DNA of 64,000 bases, from the NCBI GenBank assembly GCA_963743825.1, contig CAVURC010000004.1, positions 234,341 to 298,340 of the forward strand. Direction: 5' to 3'. The notes under the pieces were generated by a model. The model saw only the letters and a program-made list of their open reading frames with translations, was not told the DNA's origin and searched no databases. This DNA is from Sva-07 sp963743825. GTDB lineage: Bacteria; Actinomycetota; Acidimicrobiia; Acidimicrobiales; Ilumatobacteraceae. Of this stretch, positions 41,892-51,404 are shown in pieces (positions within the stretch are counted from its first letter, which is position 1; every line of letters begins with the position of its first letter). A program made the position numbers and the translations under genes.

Positions 41892-42466
41892 GTGACGCAA
41901 CCTTTCTCGAGTACGTGGTGTTCTTCTCCGCCGCCGTCATGATCCTCGGCGGCGCGATCGGCGTCATCACGATGAAGAATCCGGTGCACGCCGCGCTCGG
42001 CCTCGTCCTCACGCTGTTCGGCGTCGCCGTCCAGTTCGTGGCCATGGACGCGCAGTTCCTCGCTGCCGTCCAGGTGATCGTGTACTCCGGTGCGATCGTC
42101 GTGTTGTTCCTGTTCGTCATCATGTTGCTCGGCGTCGACGAGTCGATGGACCTGTCGATCGAACCGATCCCGATCCAGCGGCCCCTTGCTGCGGTGATGG
42201 CCGTCGGCCTCGTCGGCCTGGTCGGCGCCGCAGTCATCCGTGCACGCGATGCGCTGGTCATCAACCCCGGTGACGGCATCGCCAGTGCCACCGACACCGG
42301 CAACAACGACGCCAACATCCAGCAACTCGCCACGAACCTGTACGGCGACCACGTCTTCGCGTTCCAGCTCACCTCGGTGCTGCTGATCGTCGCCGTCGCC
42401 GGAACGGTCCTGCTCACACGCAAGTGGCCGAAGGATGCGCCGGACACCGAGAGCAGCGACTCGTGA
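41888..42466 (+). CDS. nuoJ: NADH-quinone oxidoreductase subunit J
   Basis: Five-helix membrane subunit of 192 residues. The signature is helix 2-3: NPVHAALGLVLTLFGVAVQF, then AAVQVIVYSGAIVVLFLFVIMLLG, which contains the pi-bulge region coupled to quinone reduction. GTG 41888 overlaps the nuoI stop; the stop overlaps the nuoK GTG (GTGA). Confidence 0.95.
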   Translation: MSDATFLEYVVFFSAAVMILGGAIGVITMKNPVHAALGLVLTLFGVAVQFVAMDAQFLAAVQVIVYSGAIVVLFLFVIMLLGVDESMDLSIEPIPIQRPLAAVMAVGLVGLVGAAVIRARDALVINPGDGIASATDTGNNDANIQQLATNLYGDHVFAFQLTSVLLIVAVAGTVLLTRKWPKDAPDTESSDS

Positions 42467-42774
42467 TCGCCGTCATCGAACCGACCTGGTACCTGTTGCT
42501 CGCGGCGATGCTCTTCGGGCTCGGCGCGTTCGGGCTGATGGTGCGGCGCAACCCGTTGATCATGTTCATGTGCGTCGAGCTGATGCTCAATGCCGCCAAC
42601 CTGACGTTCGTGGCGCTGGCCACTCGCTCGGGCGACATCAACGGGCAGACGGCCGTGTTCTTCGTGATGGTCGTGGCGGCCGCCGAAGTCGTGGTCGGCC
42701 TCGGCATCATCGTCTCGATCCTGCGCCGCCGTCCGGGTGCAACGGCCGACGATCTCGCGGAACTGAAGGGCTGA
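42463..42774 (+). CDS. nuoK: NADH-quinone oxidoreductase subunit K
   Basis: Small three-helix antiporter-like subunit, 103 residues. The two proton-path glutamates are in FMCVELMLNAANL and VVAAAEVVVGLGI. GTG 42463, overlapping the nuoJ stop, is the natural start; the upstream in-frame ATG lies within nuoJ. Confidence 0.96.
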   Translation: MIAVIEPTWYLLLAAMLFGLGAFGLMVRRNPLIMFMCVELMLNAANLTFVALATRSGDINGQTAVFFVMVVAAAEVVVGLGIIVSILRRRPGATADDLAELKG

Positions 42775-42781
42775 CAGCGCC

Positions 42782-44755
42782 ATGGCCGAACTCGTCTGGT
42801 TGATTCCCGCGTTCCCGCTCGCCGGGTTCCTCACGATCCTGCTCCTCGGTCGCCGGCTCGGCGACCCCAAGGCCGGTTACCTCGCGACCGCAGCGGTGTT
42901 CGCATCGTTCGTCGTCGCCGCCGGCGTCTACTTCGATCTGCTGAGCGAGCCCGAAGACCAGCGCGAGACCGTGGTGACGCTGTTCTCCTGGGTGCCGCTC
43001 GGCAACTTCCAGGTCGACCTCGCGTTCCTCGTCGACCCGTTGTCGATCCTGATGTGTCTGTTCGTCACGTTCATCGCCGGCTGGATCCACATGTTCGCCG
43101 TCGGGTACATGCACGGCGACGCCAAGTTCTCGAAGTTCTTCCTCTACATGAACCTGTTCGTCTTCTCGATGACGATCCTGGTGCTCGGCGAGAGCCTGCT
43201 CGTCACGTTCCTCGGCTGGGAGGGCGTCGGCACCTGCTCGTACCTGCTGATCGCCTTCTGGCACACCCGCGAGTCGGCGGCCACGGCCGGCAAGAAGGCC
43301 TTCGTCACCAACCGTGTCGGCGACTGGGGCGTCATGTTGGCGATGTTCCTCGCCTTCTCAGCCGTTGGCTCGCTGTCGTACACCGTGATCAACGAGAGCG
43401 CGGAGACCGGTGAACTCGCTGCGTCGACGGCGTCGGCCATTGCGATCCTGTTGTTGATCGGCGCAGCAGGCAAGAGCGCTCAGCTCCCGCTCTACCTCTG
43501 GCTCCCGGACGCGATGGAGGGCCCGACACCCGTGTCCGCGCTCATCCACGCGGCGACGATGGTGACCGGCGGCGTGTTCCTGCTCACGCGTATCAACCCG
43601 GTGATCCAGGCCTCGTACGACTGGGTGCCGACCACGATCGCGTGGGTCGGTGGTCTGACCGCGCTGTTCGCCGCCACCATCGCGTTGGCGCAGAACGACA
43701 TCAAGAAGGTGCTCGCCTACTCGACGGTGTCACAGATCGGCTACATGATGCTTGCCGTCGGCAGCGGAGCGTACGTCGCCGGAATCTTCCACATGGTCAC
43801 GCACGCCGGGTTCAAGGCGCTGCTCTTCCTCGGCGCCGGTTCGGTCATCCACGGCATGCACCACGAGCAGGACATGCGCAAGATGGGCGCCCTGCGCAAG
43901 TTCATGCCGATCACGGCGGTGACGTTCATCGTCGGTTGGCTGGCGATCGCCGGCGTGCCGCCGTTCTCCGGATTCTGGTCGAAGGACGAGATCCTGCTCT
44001 ACACGCTCGCCAGCAGCACCCCGCTGTACATCGTCGGGATCATCACGGCGGTCCTGACCGCGTTCTACATGACGCGCCAGATCATCATGGTGTTCTTCGG
44101 TGAGGCCCGCTGGACCAGCGTGGCAAATGCCGACGAGGCACCCGAGGTCGCCGACGGCGAACCTCCCGTGGAGACCCACGACGCGCACGGCGAGTTCAAG
44201 CCGCACGAGTCGCCCGCGATCATGTGGATCCCGCTCGTGGCGCTCGCCGGCGTGGCTGCGCTCGGCGGCATCATCAACCTGCCGAAGCTGTTCGGGATCC
44301 CGTCCGGCATGGCGGCCCGACTCGAGGAGTGGCTCCACCCGGTCGTCGAGTTCGGCGAAGCCGACATCAGCGGAACCTGGGCCTACGACAACAAGTACCT
44401 CCTCGTCGCGATCGCCGTGGCCTGTGCCCTGGTCGGGATCATGCTCGCCTGGCTCGTCTACGAGCGCAAGCGCATCAAGCCCTGGGAGCCGTCGCTGTTG
44501 GCCAACGCCTGGTACTACGACTTCGCGGTCACCTGGTTCATGGGCAACCCCGGCCGTGAGGGCTTCCAGGCCGTCTCCGACTTCGACGCCAAGATCGTCG
44601 ATGGCGCGGTCACCGGCACCGCGGTGGCCGTCAAGGCAACCGCGACCGGGGCCCGCAAGGGCCAGACCGGCTACGTGCGCCAGTACGCCGCGGTGATTGC
44701 CGTCGGTGTCGTGTTGCTCCTCGGCTGGTTCGTGGTGATTCGAGGGATTCTGTGA
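42782..44755 (+). CDS. nuoL: NADH-quinone oxidoreductase subunit L
   Basis: Distal proton-pumping subunit of 657 residues with about sixteen helices and the long lateral helix at the C-terminus. LGWEGVGTCSYLLIAFWHTR carries the key Glu, and GKSAQLPLYLWLPDAMEGPTP has the conserved Lys. STVSQIGYMMLAVG and THAGFKALLFLGAGSVIH are further signatures. A polar insert (about 450-480, rich in Glu and Pro) lies before the last part. The ATG is seven bases after the nuoK stop; AAGGGCTGACAG may include a weak ribosome site. Confidence 0.97.
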   Translation: MAELVWLIPAFPLAGFLTILLLGRRLGDPKAGYLATAAVFASFVVAAGVYFDLLSEPEDQRETVVTLFSWVPLGNFQVDLAFLVDPLSILMCLFVTFIAGWIHMFAVGYMHGDAKFSKFFLYMNLFVFSMTILVLGESLLVTFLGWEGVGTCSYLLIAFWHTRESAATAGKKAFVTNRVGDWGVMLAMFLAFSAVGSLSYTVINESAETGELAASTASAIAILLLIGAAGKSAQLPLYLWLPDAMEGPTPVSALIHAATMVTGGVFLLTRINPVIQASYDWVPTTIAWVGGLTALFAATIALAQNDIKKVLAYSTVSQIGYMMLAVGSGAYVAGIFHMVTHAGFKALLFLGAGSVIHGMHHEQDMRKMGALRKFMPITAVTFIVGWLAIAGVPPFSGFWSKDEILLYTLASSTPLYIVGIITAVLTAFYMTRQIIMVFFGEARWTSVANADEAPEVADGEPPVETHDAHGEFKPHESPAIMWIPLVALAGVAALGGIINLPKLFGIPSGMAARLEEWLHPVVEFGEADISGTWAYDNKYLLVAIAVACALVGIMLAWLVYERKRIKPWEPSLLANAWYYDFAVTWFMGNPGREGFQAVSDFDAKIVDGAVTGTAVAVKATATGARKGQTGYVRQYAAVIAVGVVLLLGWFVVIRGIL

Positions 44756-46341
44756 TGTTGGCAGCCGAAACGGGACCCATCGCGTTCCCCATCCTGAGTG
44801 CGTTGATCTTCGTGCCGATCATCGGCGCGATCGCCGTCGCGCTCCTGCCGAAGAGCCGTCCGGAGTATCCGAAGCTGGTCGCCCTCATGGCGTCTGTCGC
44901 CACGGCGGCGATGTCGATCTGGCTCATGGCCTCGTTCGAGACCTCCGACGCCGGGTTCCAGTTCGTCTCGAAGCACACCTGGATCGAGGCGTGGGGGATC
45001 TCGTGGCACCTCGGTGTCGACGGCATCTCACTGTTCCTCGTGGTGCTCACGGGCATCCTGTTCCCGCTGGCGATCCTGGCGGTCGACGCCCATCACGACG
45101 AGAAGCCGTATCTGGCGTGGCTGCTCATGCTGCAGGCCGGTGTCATGGGGAGCTTCCTCAGCCTCGACCTGTTCGTGTTCTTCGTGTTCTTCGAGATCGT
45201 GCTCGTGCCGATGTACTTCCTCATCGCCGGATGGGGGTACGAGAAGCGGGTCTACGCGGCGACGAAGTTCTTCCTGTACACGATGTTCGGGTCGGCGTTC
45301 ATGCTCGTCGGCCTCATCGCCACGGTCGCCATTGCGAGCCGCGAGATCGGCTACACCACCTTCGATCTCGTGGTCATCGCCGAGCAGGCGAACTTCGCGG
45401 CGTCGACCGGACGTTGGCTGTTCTTCGCGTTCGCGATCGCCTTCGCCGTCAAGGTGCCGATCTTCCCGCTGCACACGTGGTTGCCCGACGCCCACACCCA
45501 GGCGCCGACGGCCGGCTCGGTCGTCCTCGCCGGCGTGATGCTGAAACTCGGCACGTACGGCCTGCTGCGGTTCGGCGTCTACCTCTTCCCCGAGGCGTCG
45601 TACTGGAGCCGCAACCTGTGGCTCACGCTCGCCGTGATCGGCATCATCTACGGCGCCATTGCCGCCACGATGCAGACCGACCTCAAGCGGCTCGTCGCCT
45701 ACTCGTCGGTCGCCCACCTCGGCTTCATCGTCCTCGGCATCTTCGCCTTCACCTCGCAGTCGATGGCCGGTTCCACCATCCAGATGGTCAACCACGGTGT
45801 GTCGACCGGTGCGCTGTTCCTCTTCGTCGGCTGGATCTACGAACGCCGCAAGACCCGCCAGATCTCCGAGCTGAAGGGGCTCCAGAAGGTGGCGCCGATC
45901 TTCGCTGCGGCCTTCATGCTGGTGATGCTGTCGTCGGTCGGCGTTCCCGGCCTCAACGGCTTCGTCGGCGAGTTCCTGATCCTCACCGGTTCGTTCCTGA
46001 CGGCTCGCTGGTGGACGGTCGTCGCCGCACTCGGCGTGATCCTCGCCGCGGTGTATCTCCTGTGGGCCTACCAGCGCGTGTTCCACGGCGAGCCCGACGA
46101 GGACAACAAGAAGTTCCCCGAACTCAAGCTGAAGGAGGGCATGGTCCTGTTGCCGTTCCTCGGTCTCATCGTGTTCATGGGCATCTACCCCAAGCCGGTC
46201 CTCGACCGGATCGAGCCGAGCATCGATGCCTTGATCACCCGGGTCGAGGCGTACACCGACTACGAGGAACCCGAGCCCACCATCGAACTGCGAGAAGAAC
46301 CCGCTGACGACGAGCCTGCTGACGAGGAGGGTGAGGGGTGA
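44755..46341 (+). CDS. nuoM: NADH-quinone oxidoreductase subunit M
   Basis: Proton-pumping antiporter-like membrane subunit, about 528 residues and fourteen helices. Key parts are FFEIVLVPMYFLIAGWG (proton-channel Glu), KVPIFPLHTWLPDAHTQAP (Lys and His) and SSVAHLGFIVLG. A Glu/Asp/Pro-rich tail ends the protein. ATG 44755 overlaps the nuoL stop by one base; a GTG directly before it is also possible. Confidence 0.97.
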   Translation: MLAAETGPIAFPILSALIFVPIIGAIAVALLPKSRPEYPKLVALMASVATAAMSIWLMASFETSDAGFQFVSKHTWIEAWGISWHLGVDGISLFLVVLTGILFPLAILAVDAHHDEKPYLAWLLMLQAGVMGSFLSLDLFVFFVFFEIVLVPMYFLIAGWGYEKRVYAATKFFLYTMFGSAFMLVGLIATVAIASREIGYTTFDLVVIAEQANFAASTGRWLFFAFAIAFAVKVPIFPLHTWLPDAHTQAPTAGSVVLAGVMLKLGTYGLLRFGVYLFPEASYWSRNLWLTLAVIGIIYGAIAATMQTDLKRLVAYSSVAHLGFIVLGIFAFTSQSMAGSTIQMVNHGVSTGALFLFVGWIYERRKTRQISELKGLQKVAPIFAAAFMLVMLSSVGVPGLNGFVGEFLILTGSFLTARWWTVVAALGVILAAVYLLWAYQRVFHGEPDEDNKKFPELKLKEGMVLLPFLGLIVFMGIYPKPVLDRIEPSIDALITRVEAYTDYEEPEPTIELREEPADDEPADEEGEG

Positions 46342-47852
46342 TGATCGCTCAGCTCGACATCTTCGTCGGACCCGAGATCCAGTGGTTCGCGCTCTCGCCG
46401 CTCTTGATCCTGCTGGGCGGCGCGCTCGGCCTGCTGCTGGTCGGCGCACTCACGCCGCCCTGGCCGAAGCGGCTGTATGCGATCGTCTCGGCGACCACCG
46501 CTGGTGCCGCCGGTGTGATGGCACTGGTCCTCTGGGACGACATCAGCGACAACGGACCCACGACGCTCGTCGGCGGTGCCCTCGCCTTCGACAAGCTGGC
46601 GATGTTCATGACCATCACGATCTGCATCGGTGTGCTGCTCGTGAGCATCTTGAGCGACGACTATCTGCACGACACACCGAATCGCGGACCGGAGATCTAC
46701 GCGCTCTACCTGGTGGCTGCGATCGGCGGCATCGTGATGGCGTCGGCGAACGATCTCATCGTGTTGTTCCTCGGCCTCGAGACCCTCTCGCTCGCGCTGT
46801 ACGTACTGGCGGCGAGCAACCGACGCAGCAGTGAAAGTGCCGAGGCAGGCATCAAGTACTTCGTGCTGGGCGGGTTCGCGTCGGCGTTCTTCCTCTACGG
46901 CATCGCCCTGGTCTACGGCGGTACGGGCTCGACCAACATCAGCGAGATGGTCGTTGCACTGCAGACCTCGATCGACCCGTTCAGCGACGACACCCTCGTT
47001 CTCGCCGGCATTGCACTGCTGATCGTCGGCCTCGCCTTCAAGGTGGCCGCCGTGCCGTTCCACGTGTGGGCGCCCGACGTCTACCAGGGTGCACCCACGC
47101 CGGTCACGTCGTTCATGGCATCGGTCGGCAAGGCCGCAGCGTTCGCCGCGATGATCCGGGTGCTCGTGGTGGCGCTGCCGTTCTACCGAGACGACTGGCG
47201 ACCGATCATCTGGGTACTGGCGCTCGTGACGTTGCTCGGCGGTTCGATCCTCGCCGTCGTGCAGGACAACGTGAAGCGGATGCTGGCCTACTCGTCGATC
47301 AGCCACGCCGGTTTCATCCTGGTGGGTGTCGAAGCCGCCGGTCATGGCGCCGGAGATCCCGATCCCGGCCCGGGTGTCCCTGCGGTCGTGCTGTACCTGA
47401 TCCTGTACTCGGTGCTGGTGATCGGCTCGTTCGCCGTCGTCACGATCGTGTCGCGCAGCAACGGTGGCGACACCAGCCTCGACTCGTTCAAGGGCCTCGC
47501 CAAGCGGCGCCCCGCGTTGGCGCTCGGATTCACCGTGCTCCTGCTGGCCCAGGCCGGCGTGCCGCTGACCAGTGGGTTCATCGCCAAGTTCGGCGTGATC
47601 CAAGCGGCTGTCGATGTCGAGAGTTACGCCATCGCTGTCATCGCCATGGTGTGTGCCGTGATCGCTGCGTTCCTCTATCTGCGAATCATGGTGTCGATGT
47701 GGGTCGGCGAATCGACCGACGAGACCACGGTGAACGTCCCGTTCTCGATGGGTGTCGTGGTGACGTTGACGGTCGTGTTCACGATCGCTCTCGGTGTCTT
47801 CCCCGGCTGGCTCATCGACGCTGCCGATCAGGTGACGCAGTACGCCCGCTGA
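46341..47852 (+). CDS. nuoN: NADH-quinone oxidoreductase subunit N
   Basis: Third antiporter-like pump subunit, about 503 residues. FLGLETLSLALYVLAAS has the channel Glu, KVAAVPFHVWAPDVYQGAPTP the Lys, and SSISHAGFILVG the later helix. An insertion near residues 330-345 (GAGDPDPGPGVPAVV) lengthens one loop. Last of the fourteen nuo genes, so complex I is complete. No hairpin is obvious before the next gene, 20 bases away on the same strand, so read-through is possible. Confidence 0.97.
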   Translation: MIAQLDIFVGPEIQWFALSPLLILLGGALGLLLVGALTPPWPKRLYAIVSATTAGAAGVMALVLWDDISDNGPTTLVGGALAFDKLAMFMTITICIGVLLVSILSDDYLHDTPNRGPEIYALYLVAAIGGIVMASANDLIVLFLGLETLSLALYVLAASNRRSSESAEAGIKYFVLGGFASAFFLYGIALVYGGTGSTNISEMVVALQTSIDPFSDDTLVLAGIALLIVGLAFKVAAVPFHVWAPDVYQGAPTPVTSFMASVGKAAAFAAMIRVLVVALPFYRDDWRPIIWVLALVTLLGGSILAVVQDNVKRMLAYSSISHAGFILVGVEAAGHGAGDPDPGPGVPAVVLYLILYSVLVIGSFAVVTIVSRSNGGDTSLDSFKGLAKRRPALALGFTVLLLAQAGVPLTSGFIAKFGVIQAAVDVESYAIAVIAMVCAVIAAFLYLRIMVSMWVGESTDETTVNVPFSMGVVVTLTVVFTIALGVFPGWLIDAADQVTQYAR

Positions 47853-47872
47853 CCTGGCAGGCTTGAGGCGTC

Positions 47873-48737
47873 ATGAAGTGGCCGACGTGGAGCCAGGCGC
47901 TGCTTGCGGCGACGATCTCCGGTCTCGTCGCGTTGGCGTTGCGGAGGTCACGGCCGGCTCGCCTCGGTGATCGCTTCGGACAGGTCGTGGGTCCGGCCGC
48001 ACTCGAGTTCGCCTTCGTCGCGTCGCTGTACGCGATCTGGCGGATGGCCAAGAACCTGCCGCTCACGCAGGCTGACGGCGCCATCGAGCGGGCTCGCGAC
48101 ATCGTGCGGGTCCAGGAGTTCTTCCAGCTGCCGAGCGAACTGACGCTCCAGCGCTTCACGCTCGACCACGAGTGGCTTGCCCAGTTCTCGGCAGCGTTCT
48201 ACGCCGTTGCGCACGTGCCCGGCATCGTCATCTTCCTCGTGTGGCTCTACGCACGCCATCGCGACGTGTACCCGCACTGGCGCAATGCGCTGGCGATCGT
48301 CACTGCCTTCTGCCTGTTCATCCGCTTCGTCAAGGTGGCGCCGCCGCGGTATCTTCCCGACCTCGGCTACGTCGACGTGTCGGAGATCTACAACATGTCC
48401 GTCTACGGCGAGGCCGGAACCGGCGTGTCGTCGCAGTTCGCGGCGATGCCGTCACTGCACGTGGCGTGGGCGGCGGTCGTTGCGTTCGGTGCGCTGTCGG
48501 CGAGCACGAGTCGCTGGCGTTGGATCGGCATGGTCCACCTCGTCGTCACGGTGTTGGTCGTCTCGGCGACCGGCCACCACTGGTGGCTCGACGGCATCGT
48601 CGCGTTGGTGCTGCTGTGGGTCGCGCTCGGACTCGACACGCTGGGGCGCCGTTGGGTGCACGCGCGTGCGCGGGGAACCACTCCCGGTGTCGGCCGACCT
48701 TGCCGTCGTCGAGGCCGCCGAGTCGGAGGTCGTGTGA
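47873..48737 (+). pseudogene. PAP2-like (inositol-phosphotransferase type) membrane protein, one frameshift
   Basis: Membrane phosphatase/transferase with about six helices. The PAP2 signatures are AMPSLHVAWAAVVAFGA and TGHHWWLDGIVALVL, the arrangement of the Aur1/PAP2_3 branch acting on lipid head groups. APPRYLPDLGYVDV precedes the first. As given, the frame runs on into the following YbaK gene and looks like a fusion. Removing one G from GGGG at 48672-48675 instead gives REPLPVSADLAVVEAAESEVV and a stop at 48737 that overlaps the next GTG by four bases. Two coupled genes are therefore likelier than a fusion. The lipid substrate is unknown. Confidence 0.75.
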
Positions 48738-49222
48738 CTGCTCACCCGAACGTGATTGCCGACCTCGACCGGTTGAGCCTCACCTACGAGGTGATGGACT
48801 GCGATCCCGAGCTGGCCGACACGGCCCAGTTCTGTGAGGCCTACGGCGTGCCGCTCGAGGAATCGGCCAACGCCATCCTGGTCGCGTCGAAGAAGCCGGA
48901 GGGTCACCATGCCGTGTGTGTCGTGCTCGCCCATACCCGCCTCGACGTGAACGGCACCGTGCGGCGCAAGCTCGGGGTCCGCAAGCTCAGTTTCGCGCCG
49001 GCCGATCTCACGCGGGAGCTGACCGGCCAGGAGATCGGTGGAGTCACGATCTTCGGCCTGCCACACCACGTGCCGGTGTGGCTCGACGCGCGGATTCTCG
49101 GCTGCGAGCGGATCATCGTCGGTGCGGGTTCGCGCTCGGCGAAGATCAGCCTCGACCCGTCACAGCTCGTCGGTCTCGACGGCTACGAGTTCGTCGACGA
49201 CCTGGCGTTGGAGCCGACCTGA
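48734..49222 (+). CDS. YbaK/ProX-type aminoacyl-tRNA editing domain protein
   Basis: Free-standing deacylase of mischarged tRNAs, 162 residues, from the YbaK/ProX family. YEVMDCDPELADTAQFCEAYG is the N-terminal part. ILVASKKPEGHHAVCVVLAHTRLDV contains the conserved Lys, and RKLGVRKLSFAP and LTGQEIGGVTIFGLP follow the family order. The GTG start at 48734 overlaps the corrected stop of the PAP2-like gene. Which amino acid is edited (Cys, Ala or another on tRNA-Pro) cannot be told. Confidence 0.88.
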   Translation: MTAHPNVIADLDRLSLTYEVMDCDPELADTAQFCEAYGVPLEESANAILVASKKPEGHHAVCVVLAHTRLDVNGTVRRKLGVRKLSFAPADLTRELTGQEIGGVTIFGLPHHVPVWLDARILGCERIIVGAGSRSAKISLDPSQLVGLDGYEFVDDLALEPT

Positions 49223-49333
49223 CGGAGGAGCTCGGACCTGTTCGTACCGAGGTCGTCGTCGAGTTGCATGAGAACCTCGCGTCGAGCCATGTCCATATGG
49301 CAGTTCACCTGTGTTGTGACAGAGAGGTGAACG

Positions 49334-50549
49334 TCATGATGCGGTGTCGTCGAAGGGGAGGGGTGCGGGCAGGGCGAGGCCGATCGTGGGTGGGCGCAGC
49401 GGGCGAATGTTGCCGTCGGTATCTCGCAACACGAAGTGTCCGGCCCCGAGGGGCTGCAGACTCCAGTGTTGTTCGTGGAGCAGGTGGTGGTGGTACCAAC
49501 ACAGGAGTACGAGGTCGTCGAGGTCGGTGTTGCCGTCGTTGGCCCAGTGGATGCTGTGGTGGGCGTCGCAGCCACCGGGTGGGATCGGACAGCCGGGGAT
49601 GCGACAGCCGTGGTCACGGATGGTGAGCAGGTCGAACTGGGCGTCGGACACGCTGCGGGTCTGGCGGCCGTAGTCGATGACCACACCACCGGGCCCGGTG
49701 ATCAATCGGTGGATGCCGGCGTCGCAAGCCATCCGCCGGACCGCCTCGGCGGTGAGCGTGATGGGCCCGGTGTTCGTGTCGAGCACCCCGCCCAACGTGG
49801 CCGCGATCAGGTCGGTCACGTTGATCGTGGCGATCAGCTTCGGTCGGTTGCGTTTCGCACCGGGGGTGGGTTCCAGGTTGGCGAGGACCTGTTTGGCCAT
49901 CGCCACCAACGCGTCAGCGCGACGCTGCTCAGGAGTGCGTTCGTCGTCGTCGGTGCGAGTCGACAGGACCCGGATGGCTTCGCGGACGAGTTTCATGCCT
50001 TCGGGGTCGAGGAGCCCGTCGAGGCGGCCCATCCCGTCGAGCAGCTCCGACAGATGCAGCTTGCGCGACTCGAACCGGTCCTGGGCCGACTTGGTCGATC
50101 CATCAGGGTCGGCATGCAGCCGCCAGGTGGCCAACACCATCTTGAAGTCACGATGCGTCAGGCTCAACGCCCAGCCGACCAGCATTCGTTCGTCACGGGC
50201 GAACACGTCAGCCAGATCCGCCCGCCACGTGTCGGCCAACAACCGCAGCGCCGATTCCGCCAGGACCCCGCGGGTGAAACGATCCTTCACGAGCGGCATG
50301 TGCTGGATCCGTTCCGCCAACTGCAACGTCAGCGAACAGGCCCCCGGCGCCTCACCCGTGGTCGACCGCAAGCCACGCTTGCGGTGAGCGGAACCCGTGG
50401 ACGTACCAGCGGCCCGACACCACCACCTCGTGCACCCGATCCAGTTGTGCCGCCCGCGCCCGGCGCATCGCCACCGTTGCAGCATCAGCCACATCCAACA
50501 CATCGACCGGCGCCGTCCCCGCCGATGTCGATGCAATCCCCGTGACCAT
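49334..50549 (-). pseudogene. DUF222/13E12-family HNH endonuclease, one frameshift
   Basis: Actinobacterial REP13E12-type protein with an N-terminal DUF222 domain and C-terminal HNH nuclease. It starts at ATG 50549 (MVTGIASTSAGTAP), with RRARAAQLDRVHEVVVSGRW and FRSPQAWLAVDHG, then breaks. The other frame resumes GEAPGACSLTLQLAERIQHM. An extra base in a CCC run (plus strand 50355-50357) explains it. The nuclease end shows CRIPGCPIPPGGCDAHHSIHW and DLVLLCWYHHHLLHE, with zinc Cys and catalytic His present. These genes are often multicopy and mobile-associated, but no terminal repeats are seen here. Confidence 0.85.
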
Positions 50550-50580
50550 GACCCCATCATGACGAAGGGGTGTTGCAGGG

Positions 50581-50967
50581 TTACCGAATCCGTCGCCTCG
50601 ATGCCTGCTTCGCGGCGATCTCGTCGAGGCGTGCCCGGATCAGCTTGCGCACCAACGCTTTCGGCAGCGGCCGGTCGACGGGGAACTGCAAGGTGCCCGG
50701 CGATGCGACCGTGCACCAGTCGGGGATTCCGCTGACCTGCGTCACGATGTTGCCGCTGTGTGGGAAGTAGGAGCAGTGGCGCTTGAAGCCGTCGAAGCCG
50801 GCAACGGCGACCCCGTCCACCTTGAAGCACGGCATGTTGTAGCTGATGCACTCCTGCGCGTCGGGTAACAGGTCGCGAAGCGTTGCCTGCAACGCCGCCA
50901 GTGTGTCGCGTTGGGGCTGCGGCAGCGTCGCCAGGTACTCACCGATCGGGTCGTCGACGCCGCTCAT
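50581..50967 (-). CDS. DUF1801 (YdhG-like) protein
   Basis: A 128-residue cytoplasmic protein. VDDPIGEYLATLPQPQRDTL, then DAQECISYNMPCFKVDGVAV, FDGFKRHCSYFPHSG and FPVDRPLPKALVRKLIRARLDE follow the DUF1801 family exactly in order. The fold is frataxin-like and a role in iron handling has been suggested for some members, but the function is unsettled. The ATG at 50967 has TAGAACT ending seven bases before it, a loose match to the local -10 pattern. Confidence 0.85.
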   Translation of the reverse strand: MSGVDDPIGEYLATLPQPQRDTLAALQATLRDLLPDAQECISYNMPCFKVDGVAVAGFDGFKRHCSYFPHSGNIVTQVSGIPDWCTVASPGTLQFPVDRPLPKALVRKLIRARLDEIAAKQASRRRIR

Positions 50968-50990
50968 ACGGAACAGTTCTACTCGGCCGG

Positions 50991-51335
50991 TCAGCGGTTC
51001 GGGCGCAGCGTCCAGCGTTGCGCATCGAGCTCGGGTCGGTTGATTCGCATCGTGGGCACACCGGGCAGCGCGTAGTACCCGAGCACCACGGTGATCGCGT
51101 CCGGGTGTGCTTCTTGGATGCAGACGACTTGTTCGCTCGATCCGATGCCGTCGGTGAGGATCCAGCGTTCCATCAACGACGCGAGACCGTCGGTGATCAC
51201 TCTCTCCTCGGCGTCGAGCCTGGTCGGGTACACGCCGAGCGACGCGCCGAAGACCGTCAACGAGTGCCATCCGTCGGGCCGGTCGTCGACGAAGCCGCAC
51301 AGCTCGTCGTCGTCTGTCCGATTCACCGCATCCAT
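50991..51335 (-). CDS. Hypothetical protein
   Basis: A 114-residue soluble protein I do not recognise. It starts MDAVNRTDDDELCGFVDD and has WHSLTVFGASLGVYP, VCIQEAHPDAITVVLGYYALPG and a final PELDAQRWTLRPNR; predicted to be mostly beta strands. No metal or nucleotide motif is visible. The ATG at 51335 is chosen over one 24 bases upstream because TATTCT lies exactly six bases before it. That promoter, separate from its neighbours, supports a real gene. Confidence 0.65.
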   Translation of the reverse strand: MDAVNRTDDDELCGFVDDRPDGWHSLTVFGASLGVYPTRLDAEERVITDGLASLMERWILTDGIGSSEQVVCIQEAHPDAITVVLGYYALPGVPTMRINRPELDAQRWTLRPNR

Positions 51336-51341
51336 GCGCGC

Positions 51342-51347
51342 AGAATA
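51342..51347 (-). promoter_or_regulatory. -10 box (TATTCT) of leaderless hypothetical gene
   Basis: TATTCT on the minus strand followed by GCGCGC and ATG 51335. Confidence 0.5.
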
Positions 51348-51404
51348 CGCGTCGAACACTTCCGCGCCAGCGTGAGTTTCGGGGCCGCGGCACGGGATGG
51401 CTGA

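Noticed and set aside
47873..49222. A PAP2-YbaK fusion protein
   Set aside because: One extra G in a GGGG run explains it, and the corrected genes show the usual four-base overlap.
49334..50549. DUF222/HNH gene as part of an insertion element
   Set aside because: The family is often repeated in actinobacteria, but no terminal inverted repeats or target duplication are visible beside it.
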